Below, in pieces: positions 14,998 through 23,602 of a stretch of 64,000 bases of DNA. The notes under the pieces are model-generated. The model ran no database searches. It was not told where the DNA came from and worked only from the letters and a program-made list of their open reading frames with translations. The stretch comes from Halorubrum cibi. Its GTDB lineage: Archaea > Halobacteriota > Halobacteria > Halobacteriales > Haloferacaceae. The number at the start of each line of letters is the position of its first letter. Positions within the stretch are counted from its first letter, which is position 1. Made by a program: the position numbers and the translations under genes. The stretch spans positions 464,270 to 528,269 of the forward strand of contig NZ_FXTD01000001.1 in assembly GCF_900182635.1 (NCBI RefSeq), in the 5' to 3' direction.

Positions 14998-17478
14998 ATG
15001 TCAAGAAAAGATAATAGTTATATCGGATCGCCGGACTCCGGTCGGACAGACGAGCGCAGAGACGTGACGAGTCCAACCCTGCGGATCGGCGGCGGCTCCG
15101 GCGGCGACGACGCCTCGGTTCCGGCGCCGGTCCCGCCCGACGACCCCGAAGCCTGGTACGCCCCGGACGTCCGCGCGCAGTACGAGTCCGCGCCCGGCGT
15201 CGTCGCGACGATCCGCGAGCGCGACGGCGGTCGGTTCGGCTACGACGTCCGCGAACCGCCCCTCGCGCCGGCCGACGAGCGAGCCCTCGACCGGATCAGA
15301 GAGCACTTCTCCGCGGTTCGCGGCCGCCGGCCGCTCACTCGCGCCGGCGCTATCGAGCGGGCGGAGGCGGGCTTCGAGCCGAAGTACGAGCGGGTGCTCG
15401 ACCGGCTGATCTCGACGACTGCGGCCGCCCGCCGACGGATCGGCTACCACGCGCTGTGTGAGATCCGGCTCTTCGGCGACCTCACGCCCGTCGCGCTCGA
15501 CGGTCGGATCGCGGTCGCGGACGTCGGCGACGACCGCGAGCTCATCGTCCACACCGACGCGTTCGCCCCGCTCGAGACGGGCGTCGACGCCGATGCCGAG
15601 TACGTCGAGCGTGTCGCCGGCGAGCGGCTCGCGCGGTACGCCGTCGAGTTCGCCGGCTTCGCCGTCGACGTGGTGATCTACCGCGAGCGGCTGCTCGGCT
15701 CCGACGCCTTCGAGACCAAGTACGCCGCGCTCGAGCCCGACCTGCTCCCCGGCGACGAGGCGCTGATCCGCGACTGCGAGCGCCGGATCTGGGAGACGCC
15801 CGTCGATCGGCTGATCGACGACCGGACCGCGTTCGTCGCCGAACACGCCCGCCGGTACCTCTCGCGTCGGCTCGCCGGCGGGTCCTCGCCACGGGGGTGG
15901 GTCGCGACCGCCCGGGAACGCGCTCGGAGCGCCCTCGCCGATCGGGGCCTGGTCGCTCCGAGCGTCGATCCGACCTACGCCGACGACCGGCTCGAGGACC
16001 TCGTGTACTACGTGCTCCGCGACTTCGTCGGCGAGGGCGTTCTCACCGTTCCGATCCGCGATCCGCACCTGGAGGACGTCGAGGCCAACCGCGTCGGCGA
16101 GCGCGTGAAGGTCGTTCCCCGACCCGCGGTACTGTCGAGCGCGCTGGACGGCGCCGTCGACGACTCGGAGGCCGACGCCGTGGCGGACGGTTCGGCGAGC
16201 GCCCGAGACGGGATCGACCCGCTCGCGGGCGGCGGTCGGATCCCGACGAACCTCGCGTTCACCGACGAGTCGCGGTTCGTGGACGTCGTGACGCGGCTCG
16301 CGGCCCGCGACGGCGTGGAGTTGAACGCCTCCACGCCCTCGGCGAAGGTCAACCTCGACGTCGCCGGCGTCTCGGAGACGGTCCGGTGTGCGGTCGCGCT
16401 GCCGGTCATCTCCGCGGACGGCCCGCACGTCTCGATCCGGAAGCAGGCGCCCGACCCGCTCACGCCGGTCGATCTGATCGCCCGGAACGCGCTCTCGACG
16501 GAGCTCGTCACCCTGTTGTGGCTGTTGTACGAACACCGCGGTGTCGTCCTCTTCGCGGGGCCGACGGGGGCGGGCAAGACGACCCTGATGAACGCCCACA
16601 TGCCCTTCATCCCCTTCGACGACCGGCCGATCTCCATCGACGAGGGGTCCCGCGAGGTGCGGCTCCCTCACGAGACCGGCGTGGCGCTCACAACTCGCGA
16701 CCACGAGAACGACTACAAGGCCGTGAGCATGGCGACGCTGATGACGGAGGCCAACTACCTCAATCCCGACGTCGAGGTGATAGCCGAGATCAACACGCCC
16801 GCCAGCTTCGAGACGTTCGCCGAGACGGTCAACACGGGCCACGGCGTCGTCGGCACCACCCACGCCGCCGACGTGGAGACGCTCGTCAACCGCGCGATCG
16901 AGCGCGGGCTCCCGCCGTATCTGCTCCGAGAGATCGACCTCGTCGTCTTCCCGCGACAGGTCGGCGGCGACCGCTACGTCGCACAGGCGGTCGAGCCGCT
17001 CTCGCCCGCCGAGTACGACGCGCTCGACCCGGCCGCGACGGAGAGCCGGACGGGCGATCCGAAACACGGCGGAGCCGGCCTCGTCGAGCGCGACGACACG
17101 ACCGTCCACTACAACACCGTCGCGTGGCGCGACCCCGCGGGCGGCTTCCGGATGGACGGTGCGCCGACGGCGGACGCCGCGACGTCGTACGCCGACGACC
17201 GTCGTCGGCTCCACGCGCTCGCGCGGCTCGCCGAGCGGACCGACCGCGACCTCGACGCGGTCGAGTCGGAGTTCGCCGCCAAACACCGCTACGTCGAGTA
17301 CCTCGTTCGGGACGGCCTCGACGACTTCGACGAGCTGTTCGAGTTCCTCGCCGACCTCCGGGCCGACGAGGCCGCGACCGTCGAGCGCGCCGCGCGCTCG
17401 CTGCGGCGCGAAGCGGGCGGAGACGGACGTTCCGATGACGATCGCTCTGGAGGCTCCCGGTCCAGGGGCGCGCCGTGA
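14998..17478 (+). CDS. Type II/IV secretion system ATPase (archaeal PilB/TadA type)
   Basis: A cytoplasmic assembly ATPase of 826 residues for type-IV-pilus-like structures. Walker A GPTGAGKTTL lies near residues 521-530, the Asp box near SIDEGSREVRLP, and the Walker-B/His-box region contains AEINTPASFETFAE and GHGVVGTTHAADVET. The long N-terminal half matches the extended haloarchaeal PilB3-type architecture. The ATG at 14998 lies in AT-rich, promoter-like sequence, so GTG at 15064 (VTSPTLRIGG) may be the true start. The stop overlaps the next gene as GTGA. No pilin gene is in the window. Confidence 0.88.
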   Translation: MSRKDNSYIGSPDSGRTDERRDVTSPTLRIGGGSGGDDASVPAPVPPDDPEAWYAPDVRAQYESAPGVVATIRERDGGRFGYDVREPPLAPADERALDRIREHFSAVRGRRPLTRAGAIERAEAGFEPKYERVLDRLISTTAAARRRIGYHALCEIRLFGDLTPVALDGRIAVADVGDDRELIVHTDAFAPLETGVDADAEYVERVAGERLARYAVEFAGFAVDVVIYRERLLGSDAFETKYAALEPDLLPGDEALIRDCERRIWETPVDRLIDDRTAFVAEHARRYLSRRLAGGSSPRGWVATARERARSALADRGLVAPSVDPTYADDRLEDLVYYVLRDFVGEGVLTVPIRDPHLEDVEANRVGERVKVVPRPAVLSSALDGAVDDSEADAVADGSASARDGIDPLAGGGRIPTNLAFTDESRFVDVVTRLAARDGVELNASTPSAKVNLDVAGVSETVRCAVALPVISADGPHVSIRKQAPDPLTPVDLIARNALSTELVTLLWLLYEHRGVVLFAGPTGAGKTTLMNAHMPFIPFDDRPISIDEGSREVRLPHETGVALTTRDHENDYKAVSMATLMTEANYLNPDVEVIAEINTPASFETFAETVNTGHGVVGTTHAADVETLVNRAIERGLPPYLLREIDLVVFPRQVGGDRYVAQAVEPLSPAEYDALDPAATESRTGDPKHGGAGLVERDDTTVHYNTVAWRDPAGGFRMDGAPTADAATSYADDRRRLHALARLAERTDRDLDAVESEFAAKHRYVEYLVRDGLDDFDELFEFLADLRADEAATVERAARSLRREAGGDGRSDDDRSGGSRSRGAP

Positions 17479-19442
17479 GCGGCGGCACGCGGACGTCGGT
17501 TCGCGGGGCCGAACCCTCCCTCGGCGACGCCCGATCCGCCGGGATCGACCGGCTCGTCCACGCGCTGTTCGCTCGCCACGCCGACGACCGCCGCCACGAC
17601 GTCGACAGGCAGCGCTACCGCGGAGCGGACCCGTCGACCGACTTCGAGACGTACCTCGCGCGAACGTACGCGCTCTCGTGGATCGCGTGTCTCGCGACGG
17701 TTCTTCCGACGTTTCTCGTCGCGTTCGCGGTCGCTCCCGACGTCTCGGTCGCGCTCGCGTCCGGTCTCGGCGCGCGCGTGTCGCTCGCCGTTCCCGTCGT
17801 TCCACCCACTGCGCTCGCGGTCTGTCTATCGGCCGCCGCGGGACTTCTGGTCAAGCGGGCGACGGTCCGCGCCGGGGGGCTCTATCTCCGGTGGCTGGTG
17901 TCCGCGCGTCGGACGCGGATCGAGCGGACGCTCCCCGGCGCGGTCAGGTACCTCGACGCGCTCTCCTCGGGGAGCGACGACGCCCGCACCCTGATCGCGA
18001 AGGTCGCCGAGAACGACGCCTACGGCGGCGCGGCCGTGTCGTTCCGGAAGGCGCTCAACGCGGCGCGGCTCACGGGGAGCCTCGACGCCGGACTCCGCCG
18101 CGTCGCCCGCGACACGCCCTCGCGGGATCTCCTCGCCCCGTTCCTGCTCAAGTTTCGCCAGCACGTCTCGGCCGGCGACGAGGCGCTCGCGGAGTTCCTC
18201 CGGACCGAGAGCCGCCTGCTCGCGCACCGGCAGGAACACGCCCGGACCCGGGCGCGGCGGTACCTGAAACCGATCGCGGAGCTGTTCGTGCTCGTGCTCG
18301 TGTTGCCGGCGCTGCTCGTCGTCGCCGTCACGGTGACGAGCGTGTTCGCGCCCGACCTCTCGCGGCTGGTCGACACGCCGGTCGGGACCGTCTCGCCGCG
18401 CGCGGTCGCCGTCTACGCCTCCGTCGGGTTCCTGCTCGCGGTCGGGCTCGTCGGCATCGCCGCCACCGGCGCGCTCCGACCCGTCGACTCCCGCACGAGT
18501 TATCGACGCCCGAGGGGCGTCCGCGGGACGCTCGCGTCCGCGCCGTCGAACCCTGCGAGCGCGTCGGCCGTCGCGACCGTCCCCGCGGCGGTCGCGGCCG
18601 GCTGGCTCGCGTACGCGGGGTACCCGCTCGTGAACGTCTCGCTCCTGGCGTACGTCGCGTTCGCGCTCCCCGTCGGGCTCGTCGCCGCCCGTCGCGGCCG
18701 GATCGACGACGCGAAGGACCGCCGGGTCGCCGACTTCGTCTACGCGGTCTCCACGCACGCCTCCGTCGGCCGCCCGTTCCCCGAGGCGGTCGCGACCGCG
18801 GCCCGCGAGACGGATCTCGGGGTGTTGCGCGACGACGTCGCCGACCTCGCGTTCAACCTCTCTCTTACGACCACCGGAGACGGCGGGGCGGCCGACGGCG
18901 ACGCTCTCGGCGCGAGTGGCTCCGGGATCGACGCGCCGACCGCCGGCAGCGACGTGCGCGCCGCGGCCCTCGACCGCTTCGTCGCCCGCGTCGGGACGCC
19001 GCTCGCCGCCCGGACCGTCGGGCTGGTCGCCGGGGCGTTGAACGCCGGGAGCACCGTCGACGAGGTGTTCGAGACGCTCCAAGTCGAGGTCGACCGGCTG
19101 ACCCACGAGAAGCGGGCGCTCCGCGGCGCGATGCGCCGCTACGTCGTGGTCGGCTGGGTCGCGGCGCTGTCGGTCGCCGGCGCGGTCGCCGCGATCAACG
19201 CGGGGGTGATGGAGACGGACCGCCTGCTCGCGCTCGCGGCCGCGCTCGACGCGCCCTTCGATCCCGAACTGGTCCATCCCGAACTCGAACGGTTCCGCCT
19301 CTACGTGGTCGCGCAGGCGACGATGCTCGCGTCGGGGTGGTTCGCGGGAGCCGCCGCGCGCGGCAGGTACGGGGCACTCCTCCACTCCGGCGTGCTCGTG
19401 GCGGCCTGTTACGTCGGGTTCGTCGCGATCGGACAGATCTGA
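17475..19442 (+). CDS. Type II secretion F-family membrane platform protein (archaeal PilC type)
   Basis: The 655-residue polytopic partner of the upstream ATPase, forming the inner-membrane platform for pilus assembly. Hydrophobic clusters occur near residues 70-135, 275-335, 375-410 and 555-650. The conserved T2SSF-type cytoplasmic segment appears as TLPGAVRYLDALSSGSDDAR and again in the second half as DFVYAVSTHASVGRPFPEAV, so the protein carries two T2SSF repeats. The start is GTG at 17475, overlapping the ATPase stop. The convergent neighbour is a PPOX-fold protein 42 bp away. Confidence 0.87.
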   Translation: MSGGTRTSVRGAEPSLGDARSAGIDRLVHALFARHADDRRHDVDRQRYRGADPSTDFETYLARTYALSWIACLATVLPTFLVAFAVAPDVSVALASGLGARVSLAVPVVPPTALAVCLSAAAGLLVKRATVRAGGLYLRWLVSARRTRIERTLPGAVRYLDALSSGSDDARTLIAKVAENDAYGGAAVSFRKALNAARLTGSLDAGLRRVARDTPSRDLLAPFLLKFRQHVSAGDEALAEFLRTESRLLAHRQEHARTRARRYLKPIAELFVLVLVLPALLVVAVTVTSVFAPDLSRLVDTPVGTVSPRAVAVYASVGFLLAVGLVGIAATGALRPVDSRTSYRRPRGVRGTLASAPSNPASASAVATVPAAVAAGWLAYAGYPLVNVSLLAYVAFALPVGLVAARRGRIDDAKDRRVADFVYAVSTHASVGRPFPEAVATAARETDLGVLRDDVADLAFNLSLTTTGDGGAADGDALGASGSGIDAPTAGSDVRAAALDRFVARVGTPLAARTVGLVAGALNAGSTVDEVFETLQVEVDRLTHEKRALRGAMRRYVVVGWVAALSVAGAVAAINAGVMETDRLLALAAALDAPFDPELVHPELERFRLYVVAQATMLASGWFAGAAARGRYGALLHSGVLVAACYVGFVAIGQI

Positions 19443-19484
19443 GCGGCTCGATGACTCCGGCGGGAGGCGCCGGCGGGTCCGCGT

Positions 19485-19937
19485 TCAGGGCTCCATCGAC
19501 CGCTCGATCCGCGTCGTGAACCGTTCCGGATCGAGCCGGTAGAACGCGAACGCCACCTCGCTCGTGGGCTCGCCGAAGACGTCGACGATCGGTATCCTGC
19601 CGGTTCGCTCCAGCCCCTCGATGGTCTCGGCAGACACGGACTCGTCCGTCGTCGACACCAGCCGGCCGCTCGCCGCGACGCTCCGCCACCGGCCGTCGCG
19701 CTCGCCGTACGTCACGAACGTCGCCGCGCGGTCGTCGAGGTCGCCTTTCGCCCGATCCGGGCCCACCGAGAGCCGGAAGTAGAGGACGGACTCGACCGGG
19801 TCGTATCCGTACGAGACCGGGACGCTGTGGGGCGGTTCGCCCTCGGGCGTCGCGAGCGAGATGACGCCGGTCCCGGACCGCCCGAGGAACTCGTCGCGCT
19901 CGTCGTCGTCCATGCGGACCGTGTCGATGTCGCTCAT
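19485..19937 (-). CDS. Pyridoxamine 5'-phosphate oxidase-fold (split-barrel flavin-binding) protein
   Basis: A 150-residue protein of the PPOX/nitroimidazole-reductase-like split barrel, expected to bind FMN or F420. LGRSGTGVISLATPEGEPPH and VPVSYGYDPVESVLYFRLS are the first barrel strands, and VTYGERDGRWRSVAASGRL follows. The C-terminus DPERFTTRIE is typical of haloarchaeal members. A TATATG box ends 24 nt before the ATG at 19937, indicating leaderless transcription, so the upstream frame extension is ignored. It is divergent from thioredoxin across a palindrome-rich 109-bp spacer. The substrate is unknown. Confidence 0.82.
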   Translation of the reverse strand: MSDIDTVRMDDDERDEFLGRSGTGVISLATPEGEPPHSVPVSYGYDPVESVLYFRLSVGPDRAKGDLDDRAATFVTYGERDGRWRSVAASGRLVSTTDESVSAETIEGLERTGRIPIVDVFGEPTSEVAFAFYRLDPERFTTRIERSMEP

Positions 19938-19965
19938 ACCCCCGATTACGGTGTCCGTCACCATA

Positions 19966-19995
19966 TAGCTCCGTTACGATCCGACTAGCTCCGTT
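19966..19995. promoter_or_regulatory. Direct repeat TAGCTCCGTT, two copies 20 bp apart
   Basis: Identical 10-mers at 19966-19975 and 19986-19995 are spaced by exactly two helical turns. The first overlaps the TATA box of the PPOX-fold gene. The arrangement suits a dimeric DNA-binding protein. Regulatory role is inferred. Confidence 0.45.
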
Positions 19996-20015
19996 GCGGT
20001 CGCCCCGACCGCAAC
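19993..20015. promoter_or_regulatory. Perfect palindrome GTTGCGGTCG-CCC-CGACCGCAAC
   Basis: Ten-base arms with a three-base centre, lying between the two divergent TATA boxes and immediately upstream of the thioredoxin box. It could be an operator or part of a cruciform. No known regulator motif is recognised. Confidence 0.5.
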
Positions 20016-20016
20016 C

Positions 20017-20040
20017 TATATTGTTCAAAAGACACAATAT
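20017..20040. promoter_or_regulatory. Thioredoxin promoter with overlapping inverted repeat ATATTGT/ACAATAT
   Basis: The TATA-like box (20017-20022) ends 24 nt before the thioredoxin ATG. A perfect 7-bp inverted repeat (20018-20024 and 20034-20040, 9-bp spacer) covers the box and the expected transcription start region, as an operator for a repressor would. Confidence 0.5.
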
Positions 20041-20046
20041 CGGCCC

Positions 20047-20559
20047 ATGAGTGAAGCCGACCGAGAGGGCGCGGACGAGGCGGGAACCGAGCGGGAGGGA
20101 TCCCGATCGAGCGAACGCGAACGGATCCGCGAGCGAAAACGCGAGGAACTGCGCGCGCGCCTCGAAGGCGCGTCGAACGACGGATCCGACGCCGGCGGCG
20201 GTGACGAGCGTGGCGGAGCGGACGACGAAACCGAAACGCCGACCGAGCCGGTCGAGGTCGAGAGCGCGGAGGAGTTCCAGCGGCTCGTCGCCGACCACGA
20301 CGTCGTGCTCGTGGACTGTTACGCCGACTGGTGTGGTCCGTGTCAGATGATGGAGCCGACCGTGGAGTCGCTCGCGGCGGAGACGGACGCGGTCGTCGCG
20401 AAGGTCGACGTCGACGGCCTCCCCGGACTGGCCCAGCAGCTCGGCGCTCGGGGCGTGCCGACGTTCATCGTGTACGCGAACGGCGAGCCGGTCGACCGGT
20501 TCGTCGGCGCACAGGACCGCGCCGCGCTCGAGACGGCGATCGCGAGCGGCGCGGCCTGA
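20047..20559 (+). CDS. Thioredoxin with charged N-terminal extension
   Basis: A disulfide reductase of 170 residues. The C-terminal thioredoxin domain starts near residue 72 and has the active site WCGPC (95-99) and the cis-proline loop RGVPTFIVY. The first 70 residues are unusual: a helical, alternately charged stretch (RERIRERKREELRARLEG) and then a Gly/Asp/Glu-rich linker. This extension is common in haloarchaeal thioredoxins and may serve as a coiled-coil or partner-binding arm. The gene has its own leaderless promoter with an inverted repeat across it and is divergent from a flavin-binding protein, which hints at redox-linked control. Confidence 0.92.
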   Translation: MSEADREGADEAGTEREGSRSSERERIRERKREELRARLEGASNDGSDAGGGDERGGADDETETPTEPVEVESAEEFQRLVADHDVVLVDCYADWCGPCQMMEPTVESLAAETDAVVAKVDVDGLPGLAQQLGARGVPTFIVYANGEPVDRFVGAQDRAALETAIASGAA

Positions 20560-20679
20560 CCGTTCGCGGTCCCCCGCTAGCCACCCACGACGCCCGGCTC
20601 AACGGATCGCAGTCCTCCGATTATCCGATCTGGGATCTCGCCGCGATCGTTTATGTGCGATCGGGGCCGGAGCCGATCC

Positions 20680-22332
20680 ATGACCGCTTCAGGGGAGTAC
20701 GGACGGAGAGAGTTCGGGCAGGGCGGATTGAACGACCGGTTGAACGTCGAGGAGCTGGTCGGGGAGATCGGCCTCGACGACGACGAGATCGAGTGGCGAA
20801 AGGAGTTCCTCGGCTTCGACGAGGAGGACGTGCGTCGTCTCGAGCGGTACGAGGAGGCGTTCGCGGCGAACGCGGACCGGGTCGCCGAGGACTTCTACGA
20901 GAACCTCACGGGCCACCAGCAGACCGTCGACGTCATCGGCCGCTCCGAGAAGGGGATCGAGCAGCTCAAGCGAACCCAGTCGGCGTACCTCGTGACGCTC
21001 GCGAACGGCGAGTACGGCGCCGACTACTTCGCGGACCGGGCGCGGATCGGCAAGATCCACGACCTGTTGGAGATGCCGATGAAACACTACCTCGGCCAGT
21101 ACGGCGTCTACTACGACCTGATCCTGCCGATCGTCGGCGACCGCCTCGTCGACTCGCTCACGGAGCGGCTGACCGGCGCGGCCACGGACGGTGGGCTGGC
21201 GGTCGCCGAGGAGGGACCGAGCGACTCGACGGCGACGCCGGCCGGAGACGCCCGGGACGACCGCGGCGGCCCCGGCGAGGGGGACGTCGAGGAGATCGTC
21301 CGTGCGGAGGTCGACGACGCCATCGAGGACGTCCTCTCGATCCTGCGGATCGTCAACCTCGACATGCAGGTCGTCACGGACACGTACATCCACTCGTACA
21401 GCCGGGAGATCGAGGCGGAGGCTCGACGGAACGAGCGGCTGATGACCGAGGTCCACGAGGAGCTTCGCGACCCGATCGAGGACCTACAGACGTCGGCCAC
21501 GGACGTCGCCGACAGCGCGGGCACCATTCGCGACGCCTCCGGGGAACAGTCCGACCGGATCCGCGAGATCGCCGCGGAGGTGGGGAACCTCTCCGCGACC
21601 GTCGAGGAGGTCGCCTCCACGGCCGACCAGGTCGAACGCGCGAGCGACCGCGCGGAGACGCTCGCGGAGAACGGTCGCGACGCCGCGGACGACGCCGCGG
21701 AGGTCATGGACGACATCGGCGAGGCGGTCGACGGGGCCGCCGACGACGTGACGGCGCTTCAAGAGCGCGTCGGCGAGATCGACGAGTTCGTCGACGCCAT
21801 CAACGGGATCGCGGAGCAGACGAACCTGCTCGCGCTCAACGCCTCCATCGAGGCCGCCCGCGCCGGCGATGCCGGCTCCGGATTCGGCGTCGTCGCCGAC
21901 GAGATCAAGTCGCTCGCCGAGGAGTCCAAGCGGCACGCCGGCGACATCGAGGAGATGGTCGCCGGGATCCGATCGGACACGGAGGAGACCGTCGAGAGCC
22001 TGACGGCGGCGAACGAGCGGGTCTCCCGCGGGGTCGACCGCGTCGAGGACGCGATGGCGGACCTGACCGACATCGCCGAGGCGGTCTCGGAGACCGCCGC
22101 GGGGATCCGCGAGGTGTCCGACGTCACCGACGACCAGGCGGCGGCCGCGGAGGAGATCGCGGCCACGGTCGACGAGGTCGTCGAGCGGTCGGCCCGCGTC
22201 ACCGACGAGATCGGTGAACTGGCGGCCGCCAACGAGCGACAGGCGCGGATGGTCGAGGAGGTCGAGACCGCCGTGACCCGGCTCTCGACCGAACGGCCCG
22301 CCGCGGCCGCCGACCGGACGGACCCGGCCTGA
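20680..22332 (+). CDS. hemAT: Heme-based aerotactic transducer
   Basis: A soluble oxygen-sensing chemotaxis receptor of 550 residues. Residues 35-180 form a globin-coupled-sensor domain with the probable proximal heme ligand His127 in IGKIHDLLEMPMKHYLG. An acidic Gly/Thr linker follows at about 180-200, then a helical methyl-accepting domain. Its signalling hairpin contains GIAEQTNLLALNASIEAARA and FGVVADEIKSLAEES. There is no membrane segment, as in known HemAT proteins. A TTTATG box (20650-20655) ends 24 nt before ATG 20680, so that start is preferred over the ATG at 20653, which lies inside the box. No other chemotaxis genes are nearby. Confidence 0.93.
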   Translation: MTASGEYGRREFGQGGLNDRLNVEELVGEIGLDDDEIEWRKEFLGFDEEDVRRLERYEEAFAANADRVAEDFYENLTGHQQTVDVIGRSEKGIEQLKRTQSAYLVTLANGEYGADYFADRARIGKIHDLLEMPMKHYLGQYGVYYDLILPIVGDRLVDSLTERLTGAATDGGLAVAEEGPSDSTATPAGDARDDRGGPGEGDVEEIVRAEVDDAIEDVLSILRIVNLDMQVVTDTYIHSYSREIEAEARRNERLMTEVHEELRDPIEDLQTSATDVADSAGTIRDASGEQSDRIREIAAEVGNLSATVEEVASTADQVERASDRAETLAENGRDAADDAAEVMDDIGEAVDGAADDVTALQERVGEIDEFVDAINGIAEQTNLLALNASIEAARAGDAGSGFGVVADEIKSLAEESKRHAGDIEEMVAGIRSDTEETVESLTAANERVSRGVDRVEDAMADLTDIAEAVSETAAGIREVSDVTDDQAAAAEEIAATVDEVVERSARVTDEIGELAAANERQARMVEEVETAVTRLSTERPAAAADRTDPA

Positions 22333-22357
22333 GAGCGGATCTCCGACGCGCCCGATC

Positions 22358-23524
22358 TCACTCGACGTGATCGAACGCGACGGCGAGGTCGTCGGCTCCG
22401 AAGAAGACGAACCGGTACCGTCCGGCGTCGAGGTCCGGACACACGCGGAGGTCGTCGTTCGGATGTTCGGCCACGAGGCCCGCCTCGTCCATCGAGAACG
22501 ACCACTCGACCGTCGCTCCCGGTCGGATCGAGACGAGTTCGTCGGTGTACTCGAACCGGCCGTCGTCGCTCCCACGCACGTCCGTCCACCCCGTCTCGGT
22601 CTCGACCTCGAGGACGTACTTCGCGCGGTTGCCGACGCCGATCGGCCGCGCCGAGACGTTCGTCATCTCGATCCGGAACGCGTCGCCGCGCTCGAATCGG
22701 AGCGCCCCGTCCGGGTCGCTCGATCCGGCCGAGCCGCCGTCGTCGTACTCGGGATCCACGACCCGGAGTTCGAGTCCCGACTCCCCGTCGACGCCGCCAC
22801 CGGAGCCCCAGTTCACCTCCCCCTCGTAGGCCGCGGGATGTCGCTCGAACCCCTCGTCCGGACACGAGAGCGCGGACGGGACGCTCGGTGGATCGCCGTC
22901 GGGTCGCACGAAGCCGTCGAGCGACGCCGGGTCGCGGACGCCGTCGGTCCCGGTCAACTCGGCGCGGTTCCCCCAGCCGTCGGTTATCCCGACCCGGATC
23001 GACTCCGGAAGGGGATCGGCCGTGACACGGAGGAACGCGCCGGAGTACGTGATCGCCTGCCCGCACGCGACGTCCCCGTCGTCGGCGTCGACCACGGTCG
23101 CCTCCGCGGTCAGCGTCCCGTCCTCGATGGCGACGTCCGCGAACTCGACGACGCGTTCACACGTGCTCCGGCCGACGGACTCGACGTAGGCGAGGACCGA
23201 TTCGTCGAAGTCGATCTCCTCCACGAAGCCGACCGTCTCCGGACGGGCTTCCCCGAGGAGCCACTCGGGACCGCTCCGGTCGTCGAACAGGGTACAAAAG
23301 CCCGGTCGTTCCGTTCGTCGCCACGCCGGCCCCGAGAGCGCCCCGCCGACCTGGTGGATCGCGATCTCCGGGTCCGGGTCGCTTCCGTCGGTTCCGTCGT
23401 CCGCGTCGTCGTCGTCGGATCCGGAACCGGGCTCGCCGAGACAGCCCGCGATCCCGGCGATCCCGATCGCCCCGGCGACGGCTCCGATGCCGCGAAGCGT
23501 CGACCGTCGGCTGATCCGTCTCAT
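22358..23524 (-). CDS. Tat-exported lipoprotein of unknown function
   Basis: A 388-residue predicted surface lipoprotein. The N-terminus has twin arginines (SRRSTLRG), a hydrophobic Gly/Ala/Ile stretch and the lipobox IAGC (Cys28), followed by an Asp-rich linker. The mature part has two mostly beta regions. The second (from about residue 245) ends in a domain resembling a cytosolic-type immunoglobulin-like fold, with FRIEMTNVSARPIGVGNRAK and GATVEWSFSMDE, that recurs in haloarchaeal lipoproteins. Four scattered cysteines after the lipobox could form disulfides. No enzymatic motif is seen. It stands between hemAT (convergent, 25 bp) and asparaginase (same strand, 78 bp). Confidence 0.75.
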   Translation of the reverse strand: MRRISRRSTLRGIGAVAGAIGIAGIAGCLGEPGSGSDDDDADDGTDGSDPDPEIAIHQVGGALSGPAWRRTERPGFCTLFDDRSGPEWLLGEARPETVGFVEEIDFDESVLAYVESVGRSTCERVVEFADVAIEDGTLTAEATVVDADDGDVACGQAITYSGAFLRVTADPLPESIRVGITDGWGNRAELTGTDGVRDPASLDGFVRPDGDPPSVPSALSCPDEGFERHPAAYEGEVNWGSGGGVDGESGLELRVVDPEYDDGGSAGSSDPDGALRFERGDAFRIEMTNVSARPIGVGNRAKYVLEVETETGWTDVRGSDDGRFEYTDELVSIRPGATVEWSFSMDEAGLVAEHPNDDLRVCPDLDAGRYRFVFFGADDLAVAFDHVE

Positions 23525-23602
23525 GCCCGAGGCTACGCCGGTCCCGGATAAGGGCTTCGTGGAGGCACAAACGACTCTCTGTGCTATCCCGTCGGCGTCG
23601 GG

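Noticed and set aside
11820..15014. 1064-residue open frame on the plus strand
   Set aside because: It is antisense to the D-lactate dehydrogenase and the FtsZ-like gene. Arg/Val/Asp-rich composition without domains is typical of shadow frames in GC-rich DNA.
15001..17805. 934-residue open frame on the minus strand
   Set aside because: Antisense to the pilus-type ATPase, arginine-rich and without recognisable motifs.
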